A stretch of 64,000 nucleotides of DNA. It comes from Petralouisia muris (GTDB taxonomy: Bacteria; Bacillota; Clostridia; Lachnospirales; Lachnospiraceae). Each line of letters starts with the position of its first letter. The first letter of the stretch is position 1. This document shows, piece after piece, positions 38,016 to 48,252 of the stretch. The translations under genes and the position numbers were made by a program. Under the pieces are notes generated by a model that was given only the letters and a program-made list of their open reading frames with translations, was not told the origin of the DNA and made no database searches. Location: positions 53,968 through 117,967 of the forward strand of contig NZ_SRYA01000010.1 in the NCBI RefSeq assembly GCF_004793545.1. Reading direction: 5' to 3'.

Positions 38016-39140
38016 ATGGGAAGTATTTCAGACAAAAAATTTATCAAGGGAATGGATGTATCCTCCCTGCCGGAATTGGAAAAGCTGGGAGCAGTCTTTT
38101 ACGACAAAGACGGGGATGAAAGGAATCTCCTTTCGGTTCTGAGAGAGTACGGAACCAACGCTGTCCGACTCCGTCTCTGGAACAATCCCTATTCTGCAGA
38201 GGGAGAGCCCTACGGGGCGGGAACTAATGATTTAGAAACTGTAATGGAGATGGCAAAGCGGGTGCAGGAGCATGGCATGGACATTCTTTTAAATCTGCAT
38301 TACAGTGATTTCTGGGCAGATCCAGGCAAGCAGATTAAGCCGAAGGCATGGGCGGATTTTACCGGGAAGCGTCTGGAATCTGCAGTGTATGATTATACTG
38401 TGGCCGTATTGCGGGAATTCCAGCGGGAAGGGATAGTCCTGAACATGGTGCAGGTGGGCAATGAATTGTCTAATGGGCTTTTATGGCCGGATGGAAAACG
38501 GCCCAATTACGAAACCATTGCACTGTTGGTAAATGCCGGAATCCACGGGGTACGGGACATAGATCCGGATATTCCAATTATGATTCATCTGGACAATGGA
38601 GGAAACAATGAACTGTACCAGGATTGGTTTGACAATTATTTTGCCAATGACGGAGAAGATTTTGATGTTATTGGATTATCCTATTATCCTTTCTGGCACG
38701 GTTCTCTGGCAGATTTGGAGTATAACATGTGTGATCTTGCGGTCCGTTACGGCAAAGAACTGGTGGTGGCGGAGGTTTCCATGGGGTATACTATGGAAGA
38801 CTATGCATCCTATGAAAAACTGAAGCCTTCCAGACGCAAGGGAATGGCAACCAAACCGGAGCTGGCGGCAGGGATTGAATATCCCATGACAAAACAGGGG
38901 CAGTCAGATTTTATGGAAGATTTCATGAAACGGGTGTCCAGGGTGCCAAATGGCCTGGGAAAAGGATTTTTCTATTGGGAACCAGCGTGGATTCCGGTGC
39001 CGGGAAGCGGCTGGGCCACAGAAGCCTCTCTCAAATATATGAAAGATCCGGGGCCCTGCGGCAATGAGTGGGCCAACCAGGCTTTGTTTGACTATGAAGG
39101 CAGGCCTTTGCCAGCGCTGGATGTAATTAAAAAATTCTGA
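38016..39140 (+). CDS. Endo-beta-1,4-galactanase, glycoside hydrolase family 53 (cytoplasmic)
   Basis: Cleaves beta-1,4-galactan. The 374 residues form the GH53 barrel: FIKGMDVSSLPELEKLG, NAVRLRLWNNP, LLNLHYSDFWADPGKQ, acid/base Glu150 in QVGNELSNG and nucleophile Glu253 in VVAEVSMGY. Most GH53 enzymes are secreted, but here no signal peptide is visible, so it should act inside the cell on imported galacto-oligosaccharides together with the GH2 enzyme. A terminator closes the operon. Confidence 0.92.
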   Translation: MGSISDKKFIKGMDVSSLPELEKLGAVFYDKDGDERNLLSVLREYGTNAVRLRLWNNPYSAEGEPYGAGTNDLETVMEMAKRVQEHGMDILLNLHYSDFWADPGKQIKPKAWADFTGKRLESAVYDYTVAVLREFQREGIVLNMVQVGNELSNGLLWPDGKRPNYETIALLVNAGIHGVRDIDPDIPIMIHLDNGGNNELYQDWFDNYFANDGEDFDVIGLSYYPFWHGSLADLEYNMCDLAVRYGKELVVAEVSMGYTMEDYASYEKLKPSRRKGMATKPELAAGIEYPMTKQGQSDFMEDFMKRVSRVPNGLGKGFFYWEPAWIPVPGSGWATEASLKYMKDPGPCGNEWANQALFDYEGRPLPALDVIKKF

Positions 39141-39144
39141 ATTC

Positions 39145-39202
39145 AGGGGGTGTCCCGTTAAGGAGTTAAAATAGATTCTTAATGCGATACCCCTTTTTTT
39201 TT
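39145..39202 (+). terminator. Terminator of the galactoside operon
   Basis: GGGGTGTC.CGTTAAG pairs with CTTAATGCGATACCCC and is followed by a run of nine T. Confidence 0.8.
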
Positions 39203-39272
39203 GCAGTTATTAATGATAGAATAAAAAACGGCTGCGATTTTAAACAGTAACGCAGTAAAGGAGGAGATACCT

Positions 39273-40463
39273 ATGATTTCGAAGCAGATGCAGCAGGAAA
39301 TAGCGGGAAGTTCCGCCATCCGCGCCATGTTTCTGGAAGGAAAGGAAATGGCGAAACAGGTGGGAGCGGAAAATGTATATGATTTTAGTCTTGGAAACCC
39401 TATGACGCCTGTGCCGGAACAATATAACCAGGCAATTATAGATGCAGTCCGGACGGAGAATTCTTTGGAGCTTCATGGATATATGGATAATGCAGGTTAT
39501 CTGGAAACACGGCAGGCAGTGGCAGAGAATTTGAATCAGCGGTTTGGAACAGAGTTTGAAGGAAGCCATATTGTGATGACTGTGGGAGCAGCAGGCGCAT
39601 TAAACGTAGTGTTTAAGACTATTTTAGATCCGGGAGACGAGGTGCTGGCGCTGGCTCCTTATTTTGGGGAATATCGGGGATATGTTGCCAACCATCAGGG
39701 GATTTTGCGGGAGGTCAAGCCGGATACCGCCACATTTCAGCCGGATTTGGAGGATTTACAAGCAAAGATTACGCCCCGGACCAAAGGACTCATTATCAAT
39801 AATCCGGTAAATCCTACCGGCGTCATTTACTCAGAAGCAACGATTCAGAATATTGCTTCTATTTTAGAAGAAAAACAGAAGGAATATGGACATGAGATTT
39901 ATCTGGTGTCGGATGAGCCTTACCGGGAGTTGGTTTATGACGGAAATACCGTTCCATTTCTGACAAAATATTATGACAATACCTTTGTGACTTATTCTTT
40001 CAGTAAATCGCTGTCTATTCCGGGAGAAAGAATTGGTTATATTGCAGTCAGCCCTTGTATGGCAGACTGCAGTCAGGCAGTGCAGGGATTGTCCGTGGCA
40101 AACAGGATTTTAGGATTTGTCAATGCCCCTTCCCTGATGCAGAAAGCCCTGGTGAAATCCATGGACGCCAGAACAGATGTGGATTATTATGACAGAAACC
40201 GCAGGCTGATTTATGGAAAGCTGACAGAACTTGGATTTACCTGCGTCAAGCCCCAGGGCGCTTTTTATCTGTTTATCCAATCACCGGAGCCAGAGGAGAA
40301 GAAGTTTGTGGAAGCGGCCAAAAAGCATCACATTCTGTTGGTGGGCGGAAGCTCCTTCTCCTGTCCGGGATATGTGAGACTTGCGTATTGTGTTTCTTAT
40401 GAGATGATCGAACGTTCCCTGCCTGCTTTTGAGAAGCTGGCAGAAGAGTATCGGAGGAATTAA
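39273..40463 (+). CDS. Pyridoxal-phosphate aminotransferase (class I/II)
   Basis: 396 residues, fold type I. PLP is bound through the lysine in SFSKSLSIPGERIGY; INNPVNPTGVIYS and VSDEPYRELVYDG are the usual asparagine and aspartate motifs. The amino acid substrate is not clear. It is the first gene of a set running to glyA, with the hisC start two bases after its stop. Confidence 0.88.
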   Translation: MISKQMQQEIAGSSAIRAMFLEGKEMAKQVGAENVYDFSLGNPMTPVPEQYNQAIIDAVRTENSLELHGYMDNAGYLETRQAVAENLNQRFGTEFEGSHIVMTVGAAGALNVVFKTILDPGDEVLALAPYFGEYRGYVANHQGILREVKPDTATFQPDLEDLQAKITPRTKGLIINNPVNPTGVIYSEATIQNIASILEEKQKEYGHEIYLVSDEPYRELVYDGNTVPFLTKYYDNTFVTYSFSKSLSIPGERIGYIAVSPCMADCSQAVQGLSVANRILGFVNAPSLMQKALVKSMDARTDVDYYDRNRRLIYGKLTELGFTCVKPQGAFYLFIQSPEPEEKKFVEAAKKHHILLVGGSSFSCPGYVRLAYCVSYEMIERSLPAFEKLAEEYRRN

Positions 40464-40464
40464 T

Positions 40465-41529
40465 ATGGCTGCATGGGAAAAAAATGTGCGAAAGACGATC
40501 CCCTATACCCCTGGGGAACAGCCCGACCGCCCCAATATGATAAAGTTAAATACCAATGAGAATCCATATCCTCCGGCCCCTGGCGTGACAAAGGCATTGC
40601 AGGAATTGGATGCGGACAGGCTGCGGAGATATCCCGACCCTGCGGCGAGAGTCCTGGTTCAGGCTCTGGCTGATTATTATGGCGTGACAAATCAGCAGGT
40701 GTTTGTGGGGGTTGGTTCCGATGATGTGCTGGCTATGAGTTTTCTGACCTTTTTTAACAGTGAAAAGCCCATTCTGTTTCCGGATATTACGTATTCTTTT
40801 TACGACGTGTGGGCGGAATTATTCAGAATTCCCTATGAGCGCCCGCCGCTGGATTCAGAGTTTAAAATTCGTACCAAAGATTACTTAAGGGAGTGCGGCG
40901 GAATTGTGATTCCCAATCCTAATGCGCCCACCGGGATAGAAAAGAATCTGGCGGAGCTGGAGGAGATGATTGCAGGAAATCCGGAAGTAATTGTAATAAT
41001 TGATGAAGCATATATTGACTTTGGAGGGACTTCTGCGTTATCATTACTCCCGAAGTATGAAAATCTGCTGGTGGTTCAGACTTTTTCCAAGTCCAGAAGC
41101 CTTGCAGGCATGAGAATCGGATATGCCATTGGAAATGAAAGGCTGATAGGATATCTGAACGAAGCCAAATATTCCTTTAATTCTTATACTATGAATGGGG
41201 CGGCTCTGGCTGCGGGAACAGAAGCCATCAAAGATGATGCATATTTCAGAGAAACCTTACAGAAAATAATCAATACCAGAGAATGGACCAAACAAGAGCT
41301 GCACAGGCTTGGATTCTCCTTTTTGGATTCCAAAAGCAACTTCATTTTTGCATCCCATCCGAAATGTCCGGCAGAGGAGTTGTTCCAGGCGCTGAAACAG
41401 GCAGATATTTATGTGCGCTTTTTCAACAAGCCCAGAATCAATAATTATCTGAGAATTTCCATTGGGACAGAGCAGGAGATGGGGGCACTGATCCGTTTTC
41501 TGGAACACTATTTAGGAGAGAACTTATGA
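40465..41529 (+). CDS. hisC: Histidinol-phosphate aminotransferase
   Basis: 354 residues. IKLNTNENPYPPAP at the N terminus is the mark of HisC; IIDEAYIDFGG and Lys209 in TFSKSRSLAGMRIGY bind PLP. ATG 40465 follows GGAGGAATTA; an upstream in-frame codon lies inside the previous gene. The gene is outside a his operon here, so it may serve other imidazole or aromatic substrates as well. Confidence 0.88.
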   Translation: MAAWEKNVRKTIPYTPGEQPDRPNMIKLNTNENPYPPAPGVTKALQELDADRLRRYPDPAARVLVQALADYYGVTNQQVFVGVGSDDVLAMSFLTFFNSEKPILFPDITYSFYDVWAELFRIPYERPPLDSEFKIRTKDYLRECGGIVIPNPNAPTGIEKNLAELEEMIAGNPEVIVIIDEAYIDFGGTSALSLLPKYENLLVVQTFSKSRSLAGMRIGYAIGNERLIGYLNEAKYSFNSYTMNGAALAAGTEAIKDDAYFRETLQKIINTREWTKQELHRLGFSFLDSKSNFIFASHPKCPAEELFQALKQADIYVRFFNKPRINNYLRISIGTEQEMGALIRFLEHYLGENL

Positions 41530-42374
41530 TTCGATTGATTTTAAAAGGCGTCATGATTGGAATTGCCAACATTATTCCAGGCGTCAGCGGCGGCACCATG
41601 GCGGTATCCATGGGCATTTACGATAAGATGATTCATGCAGCAACCCATCTTTTGTCTGAATTTAAAAAGAGTATGCAGGTGCTGATTCCCATTGTAATTG
41701 GGGCAGGCATTGGTGTGGTGGCATTGGCACGGATTATTGAGATTATGTTTGAAAAGGCGCCCTTTCAGACGAATCTTCTGTTTATCGGCCTGATTGTAGG
41801 CGGACTGCCTGCCATGGCGAAGAAAGTGAAGGGAAAAACCATAAGGCTCAGCCATCTGGCAGCGTTTTTGCTTTTTTTTGTAATTGTAGCTGGGCTTGCC
41901 CTAATGGGAGAACAGGAGGGAGCGGCGGCAGATTTAAGCTTTAGTCTGCTGAATGTGATAAAGCTTCTGGGGGTAGGAATTGTGGCGTCTGCCACCATGG
42001 TGATTCCCGGGGTCAGCGGCTCCATGATGCTGATGCTGATGGGATATTACAATCCTATTTTAACAGAAATTAACCGGTTCATCGACAATCTTCTGGACTT
42101 CAATGTGCAGGGGCTTTTGGAAGGATGTCTGGTTCTGGTGCCTTTTGGAATCGGAGTGGTAGTGGGAATTTTTGCCATTGCCAAGATGATTGAAATTGTA
42201 TTTGAGAAGTTTCCGGAACATGCGTACTGGGGAATTATCGGGTTGATTGTGGCGTCTCCCGTTGCAATTTTGTTAATGAATCGTTTTGGGACCATTAATG
42301 TTACGGCAGTTCTCACAGGGATTGCCGCATTGGCGGCAGGGATTGTGATAGCTTTAAAGCTGGGGGAAGAGTAG
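41526..42374 (+). CDS. DUF368 membrane protein (undecaprenyl-phosphate translocase, PopT-like)
   Basis: 282 residues, mostly membrane helices. Two GVSGG-type motifs, NIIPGVSGGTMAVSMG near the start and MVIPGVSGSMMLMLMG in the middle, mark an internal duplication. Members of this family were recently shown to return undecaprenyl phosphate across the membrane. The ATG overlaps the hisC stop (ATGA). Confidence 0.88.
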   Translation: MIRLILKGVMIGIANIIPGVSGGTMAVSMGIYDKMIHAATHLLSEFKKSMQVLIPIVIGAGIGVVALARIIEIMFEKAPFQTNLLFIGLIVGGLPAMAKKVKGKTIRLSHLAAFLLFFVIVAGLALMGEQEGAAADLSFSLLNVIKLLGVGIVASATMVIPGVSGSMMLMLMGYYNPILTEINRFIDNLLDFNVQGLLEGCLVLVPFGIGVVVGIFAIAKMIEIVFEKFPEHAYWGIIGLIVASPVAILLMNRFGTINVTAVLTGIAALAAGIVIALKLGEE

Positions 42375-42380
42375 GAAGAA

Positions 42381-42659
42381 GTGGAAATCAAAGTGGAATA
42401 TGGGCTGATTCTTTATCTGGTTGTGGTAAATCTGATAGGATTTTCTCTGATGGGGCTGGATAAATGGAAAGCCAAACATAAGAAATGGCGGATTGCAGAA
42501 CGGACATTCTTCGGCATAGCTATTGTTGGCGGAAGCCTTGGCACCTGGGCAGGAATGTACGCTTTTTGCCATAAAACCAGGCACTGGTATTTTGTAGTGG
42601 GAATGCCGCTGATTCTGGCAATTCAGGCGGCAGTCTGGCTATTGACATTTGGAAAGTAA
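42381..42659 (+). CDS. DUF1294 small membrane protein
   Basis: 92 residues, GTG start at 42381, six bases after the previous stop. Contains the family pattern GLDKWKAKHKKWRIAE followed by a Gly-rich helix and HKTRHWYF. Three membrane helices. Function not established. Confidence 0.82.
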   Translation: MEIKVEYGLILYLVVVNLIGFSLMGLDKWKAKHKKWRIAERTFFGIAIVGGSLGTWAGMYAFCHKTRHWYFVVGMPLILAIQAAVWLLTFGK

Positions 42660-42706
42660 CATAATATTATAAATAGCATGATACAACAAAAGAAAGGAAA
42701 GAACCT

Positions 42707-43945
42707 ATGTATTCATTTGATGATGTAAAGAAAACAGATCCTCAGGTGGCGGACGCCATTACTGCAGAGATGGAGAGACAGAACAGCCACATTGAACTGA
42801 TTGCTTCTGAAAATTGGGTCAGCAAAGCAGTTATGGCGGCAATGGGAAGCCCTATGACGAATAAATATGCAGAAGGATATCCGGGAAAACGCTATTACGG
42901 CGGATGTGAATGCGTGGATGTGGTGGAGAATCTGGCCATAGAGCGGGCGAAAGAGCTGTTTGGCTGCGAATACGCCAACGTACAGCCCCATTCCGGCGCA
43001 CAGGCCAATATGGCAGTGCAGTTTGCCATGCTCAAGCCTGGCGATACGGTGATGGGAATGAATCTGGATCACGGCGGACATCTGACGCACGGAAGTCCGG
43101 TGAACTTTTCCGGCACATATTTTAATATTGTTCCTTATGGTGTGAATGATGAGGGATATATTGATTATGATAAAGTAAGAGAGACTGCATTGGAATGTAA
43201 GCCTAAATTAATCATTGCAGGAGCCAGCGCTTATGCAAGAACCATTGATTTTAAACGGTTCCGGGAAATTGCAGATGAGACTGGGGCTTATCTGATGGTG
43301 GATATGGCCCATATTGCCGGCCTTGTGGCGGCAGGACTTCATCCAAGCCCCATTCCTTACGCGCATGTAGTAACTACCACCACCCATAAAACATTGCGGG
43401 GGCCGCGAGGCGGTATGATTCTGGCAAGCCAGGAAATGGCAGAGCAATTTAATTTCAACAAAGCCATTTTCCCGGGAACCCAGGGAGGCCCGCTGATGCA
43501 TGTTATTGCTGCTAAAGCAGTATGTTTCAAAGAAGCGTTGGAAGACAGTTTTAAGGAATATCAGCAGAATATTGTGAAAAATGCACAGGCGTTGGCAAAG
43601 GGGCTGATGAACCGGGAAATCAAGCTGGTGTCCGGCGGAACAGACAATCATCTGATGCTGGTGGATTTGACGCCCTATGATTTGACCGGAAAGGCAGTGG
43701 AGAAGCTGCTGGATTCTGTCAATATTACCAGCAATAAGAATACTATTCCAAATGATCCCAAATCTCCGTTTGTCACCAGCGGTATCCGTCTTGGAACGCC
43801 GGCAATTACCTCCAGAGGCTTTGGAGAGGCTGATATGGACAAGACCGCAGAGTGCATTGCCAAAATGATTAAGGACGGGGAAGCGGCCTCCGCAGAAGTG
43901 CGTGGAATGGTAAAAGAGTTAACAGACAAATATCCTTTGATTTAG
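42707..43945 (+). CDS. glyA: Serine hydroxymethyltransferase
   Basis: Interconverts serine and glycine with tetrahydrofolate as one-carbon carrier. 412 residues, usual length. The PLP lysine is in [43 protein letters not shown] is the substrate region. The ribosome site is AAAGGAAAG. A long palindromic terminator lies downstream. Confidence 0.96.
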   Translation: MYSFDDVKKTDPQVADAITAEMERQNSHIELIASENWVSKAVMAAMGSPMTNKYAEGYPGKRYYGGCECVDVVENLAIERAKELFGCEYANVQPHSGAQANMAVQFAMLKPGDTVMGMNLDHGGHLTHGSPVNFSGTYFNIVPYGVNDEGYIDYDKVRETALECKPKLIIAGASAYARTIDFKRFREIADETGAYLMVDMAHIAGLVAAGLHPSPIPYAHVVTTTTHKTLRGPRGGMILASQEMAEQFNFNKAIFPGTQGGPLMHVIAAKAVCFKEALEDSFKEYQQNIVKNAQALAKGLMNREIKLVSGGTDNHLMLVDLTPYDLTGKAVEKLLDSVNITSNKNTIPNDPKSPFVTSGIRLGTPAITSRGFGEADMDKTAECIAKMIKDGEAASAEVRGMVKELTDKYPLI

Positions 43946-44012
43946 AAGAAAGCGGACAGATCAGAAGCCAATGGGCTTAATTCCATCAGGAGGAGTGCCC
44001 TATGGTGATATG

Positions 44013-44119
44013 AAAGGGGCTGCCGGGAAATGAATTTCCGCAATATATGCTGTGATTATTCTGCGTCACACGCAAATATTGCATATATTGCGGAAATTCA
44101 TTTCCTGACAGCCCTTTTT
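44013..44119. repeat. Long palindrome acting as bidirectional terminator (repeat copy 2)
   Basis: Arms of about 38 bases, AAAGGGGCTGCCGGGAAATG onward and its complement ending in GCCCTTTTT, enclose about 30 bases. Only a few mismatches occur. The A and T runs at the ends allow termination of both glyA and the convergent chemoreceptor. The same block order is found at 341-432. Confidence 0.75.
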
Positions 44120-44130
44120 GTATCTGGCAG

Positions 44131-45816
44131 TTATCTGTGGTTCTTCAGACGGAACTTATGTACAGAGACTTTTAATTCCTCAGACTGGTTCTGCAGCTCT
44201 TTGGCAGAAGCGGCAGACTTCTCAGCAGTGCTTGCATTGGTCTGAACAACGCCGGCAATTTGTTCCATTCCGGCTGTAAGCTGGTGCAGCGCCTGGGACT
44301 GCTGGGTTGCAGAGCCGGCAATTTGTTCAATCAGGTCTGTAGCCTGTTTAGCGCCAACCATAACGTCCGCCAGGGAGTTGGTGGTATCCATAGTCAGTGA
44401 GGTTCCCTGTTTAATCATCTTGATGGAATTCTCAATTAGTTCTGTAATGTCCTTAGCGGAAGAAGAACTCTTGTTAGCCAGGTTTTGTACCTCCTCTGCA
44501 ACTACAGCAAAGCCTTTTCCTGCTTCTCCGGCACGGGCAGCTTCCACAGCAGCGTTCAGGGCCAGAATATTTGTCTGGAATGAAATATCTTCAATGGTTT
44601 TGATAATTCCGCCGATTTCCTGGGAAGCATTGGAAATATTCTCCATTGCAGAAGCCAAATCGGACATTTTGTCATTGCTTGCCATAAGAAGAGAAGCTGC
44701 GTCGGTAGAACATTTCTGGGCGGTGTCAGCATCTTCCGAGGTGCGGTCCACCTGGGTGGATAATTCCTGGATGCTGGAGGATAATTCCTGAACGGCGGAA
44801 GCCTGGGCTACAGCGCCGCTGGAAAGGATCTGTGCGTCTGAAGCCATGCGGCGGGATTCCTTTGATACTTGTTCGGCAGTCAGATTAATCCGGGACAGCG
44901 CAGCATTGAGAGAATCTACAATCTGACGCATTGCATTCTGAATAGGTAAAAATTCTCCTCTGTAATCATCTCCAATGACAAGATCCATGTTGCCGTCTGC
45001 CATTTCAGAGAGCTTGGAATCAATGTCATGGATATATTTCTTTAATTCCTGCTTAGTCTCGTGGATGGAGGCCACCAGCATTCCGATTTCAGAAGTGCTG
45101 GGTGTTAAAGGAAATTCGGCAGAAAGATTTCCCTGGGAAATTTCGCTCATCTGATCCCGCACTGAAATTATCGGACGCAATACCCGCACCTTCATTGTCA
45201 CTATATTAATAAGCTGTATGATGATAACGAAAAGCAGTGCAACGAACATGGCAGTTTCGATGGATCTGGCGTTCCGTTCCAGTGTTTCCACACGCGCCAG
45301 CGTCCGGGTATCCAAAGCAGCAAGAAAATCTTCTTTTATTGTATTAATCTGGGCGATGGAAGAGCTGTAGTCTGTGCCGTAGACATAATCCAGGGCTGCC
45401 TGCATATTTCCCGCCTGGACATTTTTCATGGCTTCATCCTCTAGGGGAACCAGGGTGTTGGATAGTTCTGACATGTTGTCGATCATCTTCTGCTCTTCAG
45501 AAGTAATGCCGATTTCCTGCATAGCGGCCACGCCTTTGTCTCGGTTCTTCAGATTGTCTATTTCGTTCCAGTAATTGTCATAATGTTCCTGTTGTCCGGT
45601 GGCGGCGAATGCCCGCACTTCGTTGGTAAGATAGGCGGAGCCATTCATGAAACGGTTGGCGTTATAGGTCAGGCCGAACCGCTGTTCATTGGCAGTGGTT
45701 AATTTCCTGCTCACGCTGCCGTAGAACAGGAGTGAGATCATCAGGAACAATAGCGTAAGAATAGAAATTCCGTTTAAAATAAAAGATAGCATGGACTGAC
45801 TGATAGTTTTCTTCAT
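44131..45816 (-). CDS. Methyl-accepting chemotaxis protein
   Basis: 561 residues. Two membrane helices (about 12-34 and 190-210) enclose an extracellular helical sensor of the 4HB_MCP type; a HAMP domain follows ([20 protein letters not shown]), then the long signalling hairpin with the tip [32 protein letters not shown], split here only for its family match. The ligand is not known. The ribosome site is GGGAGG. It converges on glyA. Confidence 0.93.
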   Translation of the reverse strand: MKKTISQSMLSFILNGISILTLLFLMISLLFYGSVSRKLTTANEQRFGLTYNANRFMNGSAYLTNEVRAFAATGQQEHYDNYWNEIDNLKNRDKGVAAMQEIGITSEEQKMIDNMSELSNTLVPLEDEAMKNVQAGNMQAALDYVYGTDYSSSIAQINTIKEDFLAALDTRTLARVETLERNARSIETAMFVALLFVIIIQLINIVTMKVRVLRPIISVRDQMSEISQGNLSAEFPLTPSTSEIGMLVASIHETKQELKKYIHDIDSKLSEMADGNMDLVIGDDYRGEFLPIQNAMRQIVDSLNAALSRINLTAEQVSKESRRMASDAQILSSGAVAQASAVQELSSSIQELSTQVDRTSEDADTAQKCSTDAASLLMASNDKMSDLASAMENISNASQEIGGIIKTIEDISFQTNILALNAAVEAARAGEAGKGFAVVAEEVQNLANKSSSSAKDITELIENSIKMIKQGTSLTMDTTNSLADVMVGAKQATDLIEQIAGSATQQSQALHQLTAGMEQIAGVVQTNASTAEKSAASAKELQNQSEELKVSVHKFRLKNHR

Positions 45817-46072
45817 AATTGTGTTCCTCCCGGTATATACCGAATGTTATACAGTGCCTGTTTTTCAGTATTTTAGTTTATAAGTACCAGTTTACAGAAA
45901 CAGAGAAGAAATTTCAACCCATAAATATAAATTTTTAATGGAAATAAAAGGCCGAAGAAATTGCTTTTAAGAAAAATTTAAGAATTTTTATTAGGAATTA
46001 TCAATCTTTTGTGATAAGATAATTGCGGGACAGAAGACAAAAACATGATACATATATTTTAGGAGGACGAAT

Positions 46073-47539
46073 ATGAACAAAAAGAAAGTGGGCATGATTG
46101 CCGCTGCGGCGGCAGTGGTACTGGCGGCCGCCGGGGGAGGCGTGTGGTATTACCTAAGGCAGAACGGCGGCGGGGGAAACAGCGCAGATAAAGTATATGT
46201 GGAGACGGTATCCTCACTGACTTCTGCCAATTCGGGAAGTCAAAGCCGCTATTCTGGCATTGTGGAGGCTCAGGAAACCTGGGATGTGAATAAGGATTCT
46301 GAACGGGAGATTAAGGAAGTTTTTGTAAAAGAAGGAGATACAGTAGAAGAAGGAACTCCGCTGTTTGAATATGACATGGATGAAGTTCAGGGAGAGATTC
46401 AGCAGGCTCAGCTTGAGCTGGAAGGAATGCAGAATGACATCAGCAATCTGCAGAGCCAGATTAACCAGTTATCCCGGGAAAAAAGCGCCGCTCCGGAATC
46501 GGAGAGATTTGAGTATACGGCAGACATCCAGGAAAAGCAGAATACCATTAAGCAGACTGAGTACAATATTGAAAGTAAGAAAGTAGAGATACAGAAGAAA
46601 CAGGAATCATTGGAAAAGGCAGTGGTTACCAGTAAGATTGCTGGAGTGGTGAAGGCTATCAATGAATCCGGTACGGATATGTCAGGAGAGAGCGCCGCAT
46701 ATATGACAGTGCTTGCCGTAGGCGATTACCGGGTAAAGGGTACTGTCAGCGAGACAAATGTACAGTTCCTTTCTGAGGAACAGCCGGTGATTCTTCGTTC
46801 CAGAATAGATGAAGAACAGACCTGGAATGGAACAATTACCAAGATTGACACTCAGAATGAAGAAAAAAGCAATAATGATATGTATATGGATGATGGAAAC
46901 GGTACAGAGAAGGCAACGAAATATCCGTTTTATGTCTCTTTGGAGTCCACAGATGGACTTATGATGGGCCAGCATATTTTTATTGAGCTGGATGAAGGAC
47001 AGACTGAGACAAAGGAAGGAATCTGGCTGTTTGAAGGATATATCGTCCAGGAAGAAGGAGAAGCTTATGTATGGGCTGCCAATGACAGAAACAGGCTGGA
47101 AAAGAGAATGGTAGAGCTGGGAGAATACGATGAAAACCTGGGAGCCTATGAGATTACCGGAGGGCTGACAGAAGAGGACGCCATTGCATTTCCTATGGAT
47201 GGACTGTACGAAGGCGTAGCTACAGTGACAGACATTTCAGAAGTGGATTACTCTTCTCCGCTGTATAACCAGGAAGGAGAAGAAGGAGATGAAATGTCGG
47301 AAGACGGTGAAATGTCAGATGACGGTGAAATGCTGGAAGACGGTGAAATGTTAGATGACAGCGATATAACAGATGCTTTATCCGATGACAGAACAGAGGA
47401 ATTGCTGGACGGTTTATCAGACGGAGAAGAAACTGACGGAGAGGATTCCTCCGAAGAAGAGTCTGTGGAGGGTGAATCAGATTCCGGGGAGGCAGAACCT
47501 AAAGAATCAGAGGATACGGACGGAGAGAGTGAAGAATAG
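46073..47539 (+). CDS. Efflux adaptor (HlyD/MacA-like), first of two
   Basis: 488 residues: N-terminal membrane anchor (residues 5-28), a biotinyl-lipoyl-like half motif (IKEVFVKEGDTVEEGTPLFEYD), a coiled coil (about 100-185), the second half motif (SKIAGVVKAINESGTDM) and beta domains. The last 100 residues are highly acidic, with repeated DGEM units and Ser/Glu-rich sequence. In Gram-positive MacAB-like exporters the adaptor sits outside the membrane and links to the permease. It heads a four-gene operon. Confidence 0.85.
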   Translation: MNKKKVGMIAAAAAVVLAAAGGGVWYYLRQNGGGGNSADKVYVETVSSLTSANSGSQSRYSGIVEAQETWDVNKDSEREIKEVFVKEGDTVEEGTPLFEYDMDEVQGEIQQAQLELEGMQNDISNLQSQINQLSREKSAAPESERFEYTADIQEKQNTIKQTEYNIESKKVEIQKKQESLEKAVVTSKIAGVVKAINESGTDMSGESAAYMTVLAVGDYRVKGTVSETNVQFLSEEQPVILRSRIDEEQTWNGTITKIDTQNEEKSNNDMYMDDGNGTEKATKYPFYVSLESTDGLMMGQHIFIELDEGQTETKEGIWLFEGYIVQEEGEAYVWAANDRNRLEKRMVELGEYDENLGAYEITGGLTEEDAIAFPMDGLYEGVATVTDISEVDYSSPLYNQEGEEGDEMSEDGEMSDDGEMLEDGEMLDDSDITDALSDDRTEELLDGLSDGEETDGEDSSEEESVEGESDSGEAEPKESEDTDGESEE

Positions 47540-47559
47540 AACCGGAGGGAAGAACAGGA

Positions 47560-48252
47560 ATGATATTGGATTTACAGAATATATTTAAAGATTATCAGCA
47601 GGATAAGCTGGTGGTTCCGGTATTGAAAGATGTGTCCCTGCAGGTGGAAGAAGGGGAATATGTGGCAATTATGGGACCCTCCGGATCGGGAAAGACAACT
47701 CTGATGAATATTATCGGCTGTCTGGACCGCCCTACCTCCGGGACCTATCAGCTTGCTGGGGAAGATGTTCTGAAGTGTAAGGACAAGGATATGTCGGATC
47801 TGCGGCTGCGCAGCATCGGGTTTGTGTTTCAGAGCTTTCAGCTTCTTGCCAGGCAGTCTGCCCTGGAAAACGTGGCGCTGCCGTTAAGCTATGCCGGGAT
47901 TAAGAAAAAAGAGAGAAAAGAGCGGGCAGCTCAGGCTCTGGAAAGGGTTGGACTGGGGGATCGTGTAACCTTTAAGCCCACCCAGTTATCCGGCGGTCAG
48001 AAGCAGCGTGTAGCCATTGCAAGAGCTATGGTAAACCATCCCAAGATTCTGTTGGCAGACGAGCCTACCGGAGCGCTGGATTCCAAATCAGGCGAGCAGA
48101 TTATGGAGTTGTTCCAGAAGCTGAATGAGGAGGGGGTAACTATTGTAATGATTACCCATGATCCAAAGATAGCCTCCAGAGCGAAACGGATTGTACATAT
48201 TATTGACGGCATGATTACAGAAGGAGACAGCAAGGAGGAAGAGAATGAGTAA
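47560..48252 (+). CDS. ABC transporter ATP-binding protein (MacB/LolD type)
   Basis: 230 residues: Walker A GPSGSGKTT, Q loop, signature LSGGQKQRVAIARAM, Walker B ILLADEPTGALD and switch histidine in MITHD. It energises the FtsX-like permease at 49849. Its stop overlaps the next start by 8 bases. Confidence 0.94.
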   Translation: MILDLQNIFKDYQQDKLVVPVLKDVSLQVEEGEYVAIMGPSGSGKTTLMNIIGCLDRPTSGTYQLAGEDVLKCKDKDMSDLRLRSIGFVFQSFQLLARQSALENVALPLSYAGIKKKERKERAAQALERVGLGDRVTFKPTQLSGGQKQRVAIARAMVNHPKILLADEPTGALDSKSGEQIMELFQKLNEEGVTIVMITHDPKIASRAKRIVHIIDGMITEGDSKEEENE

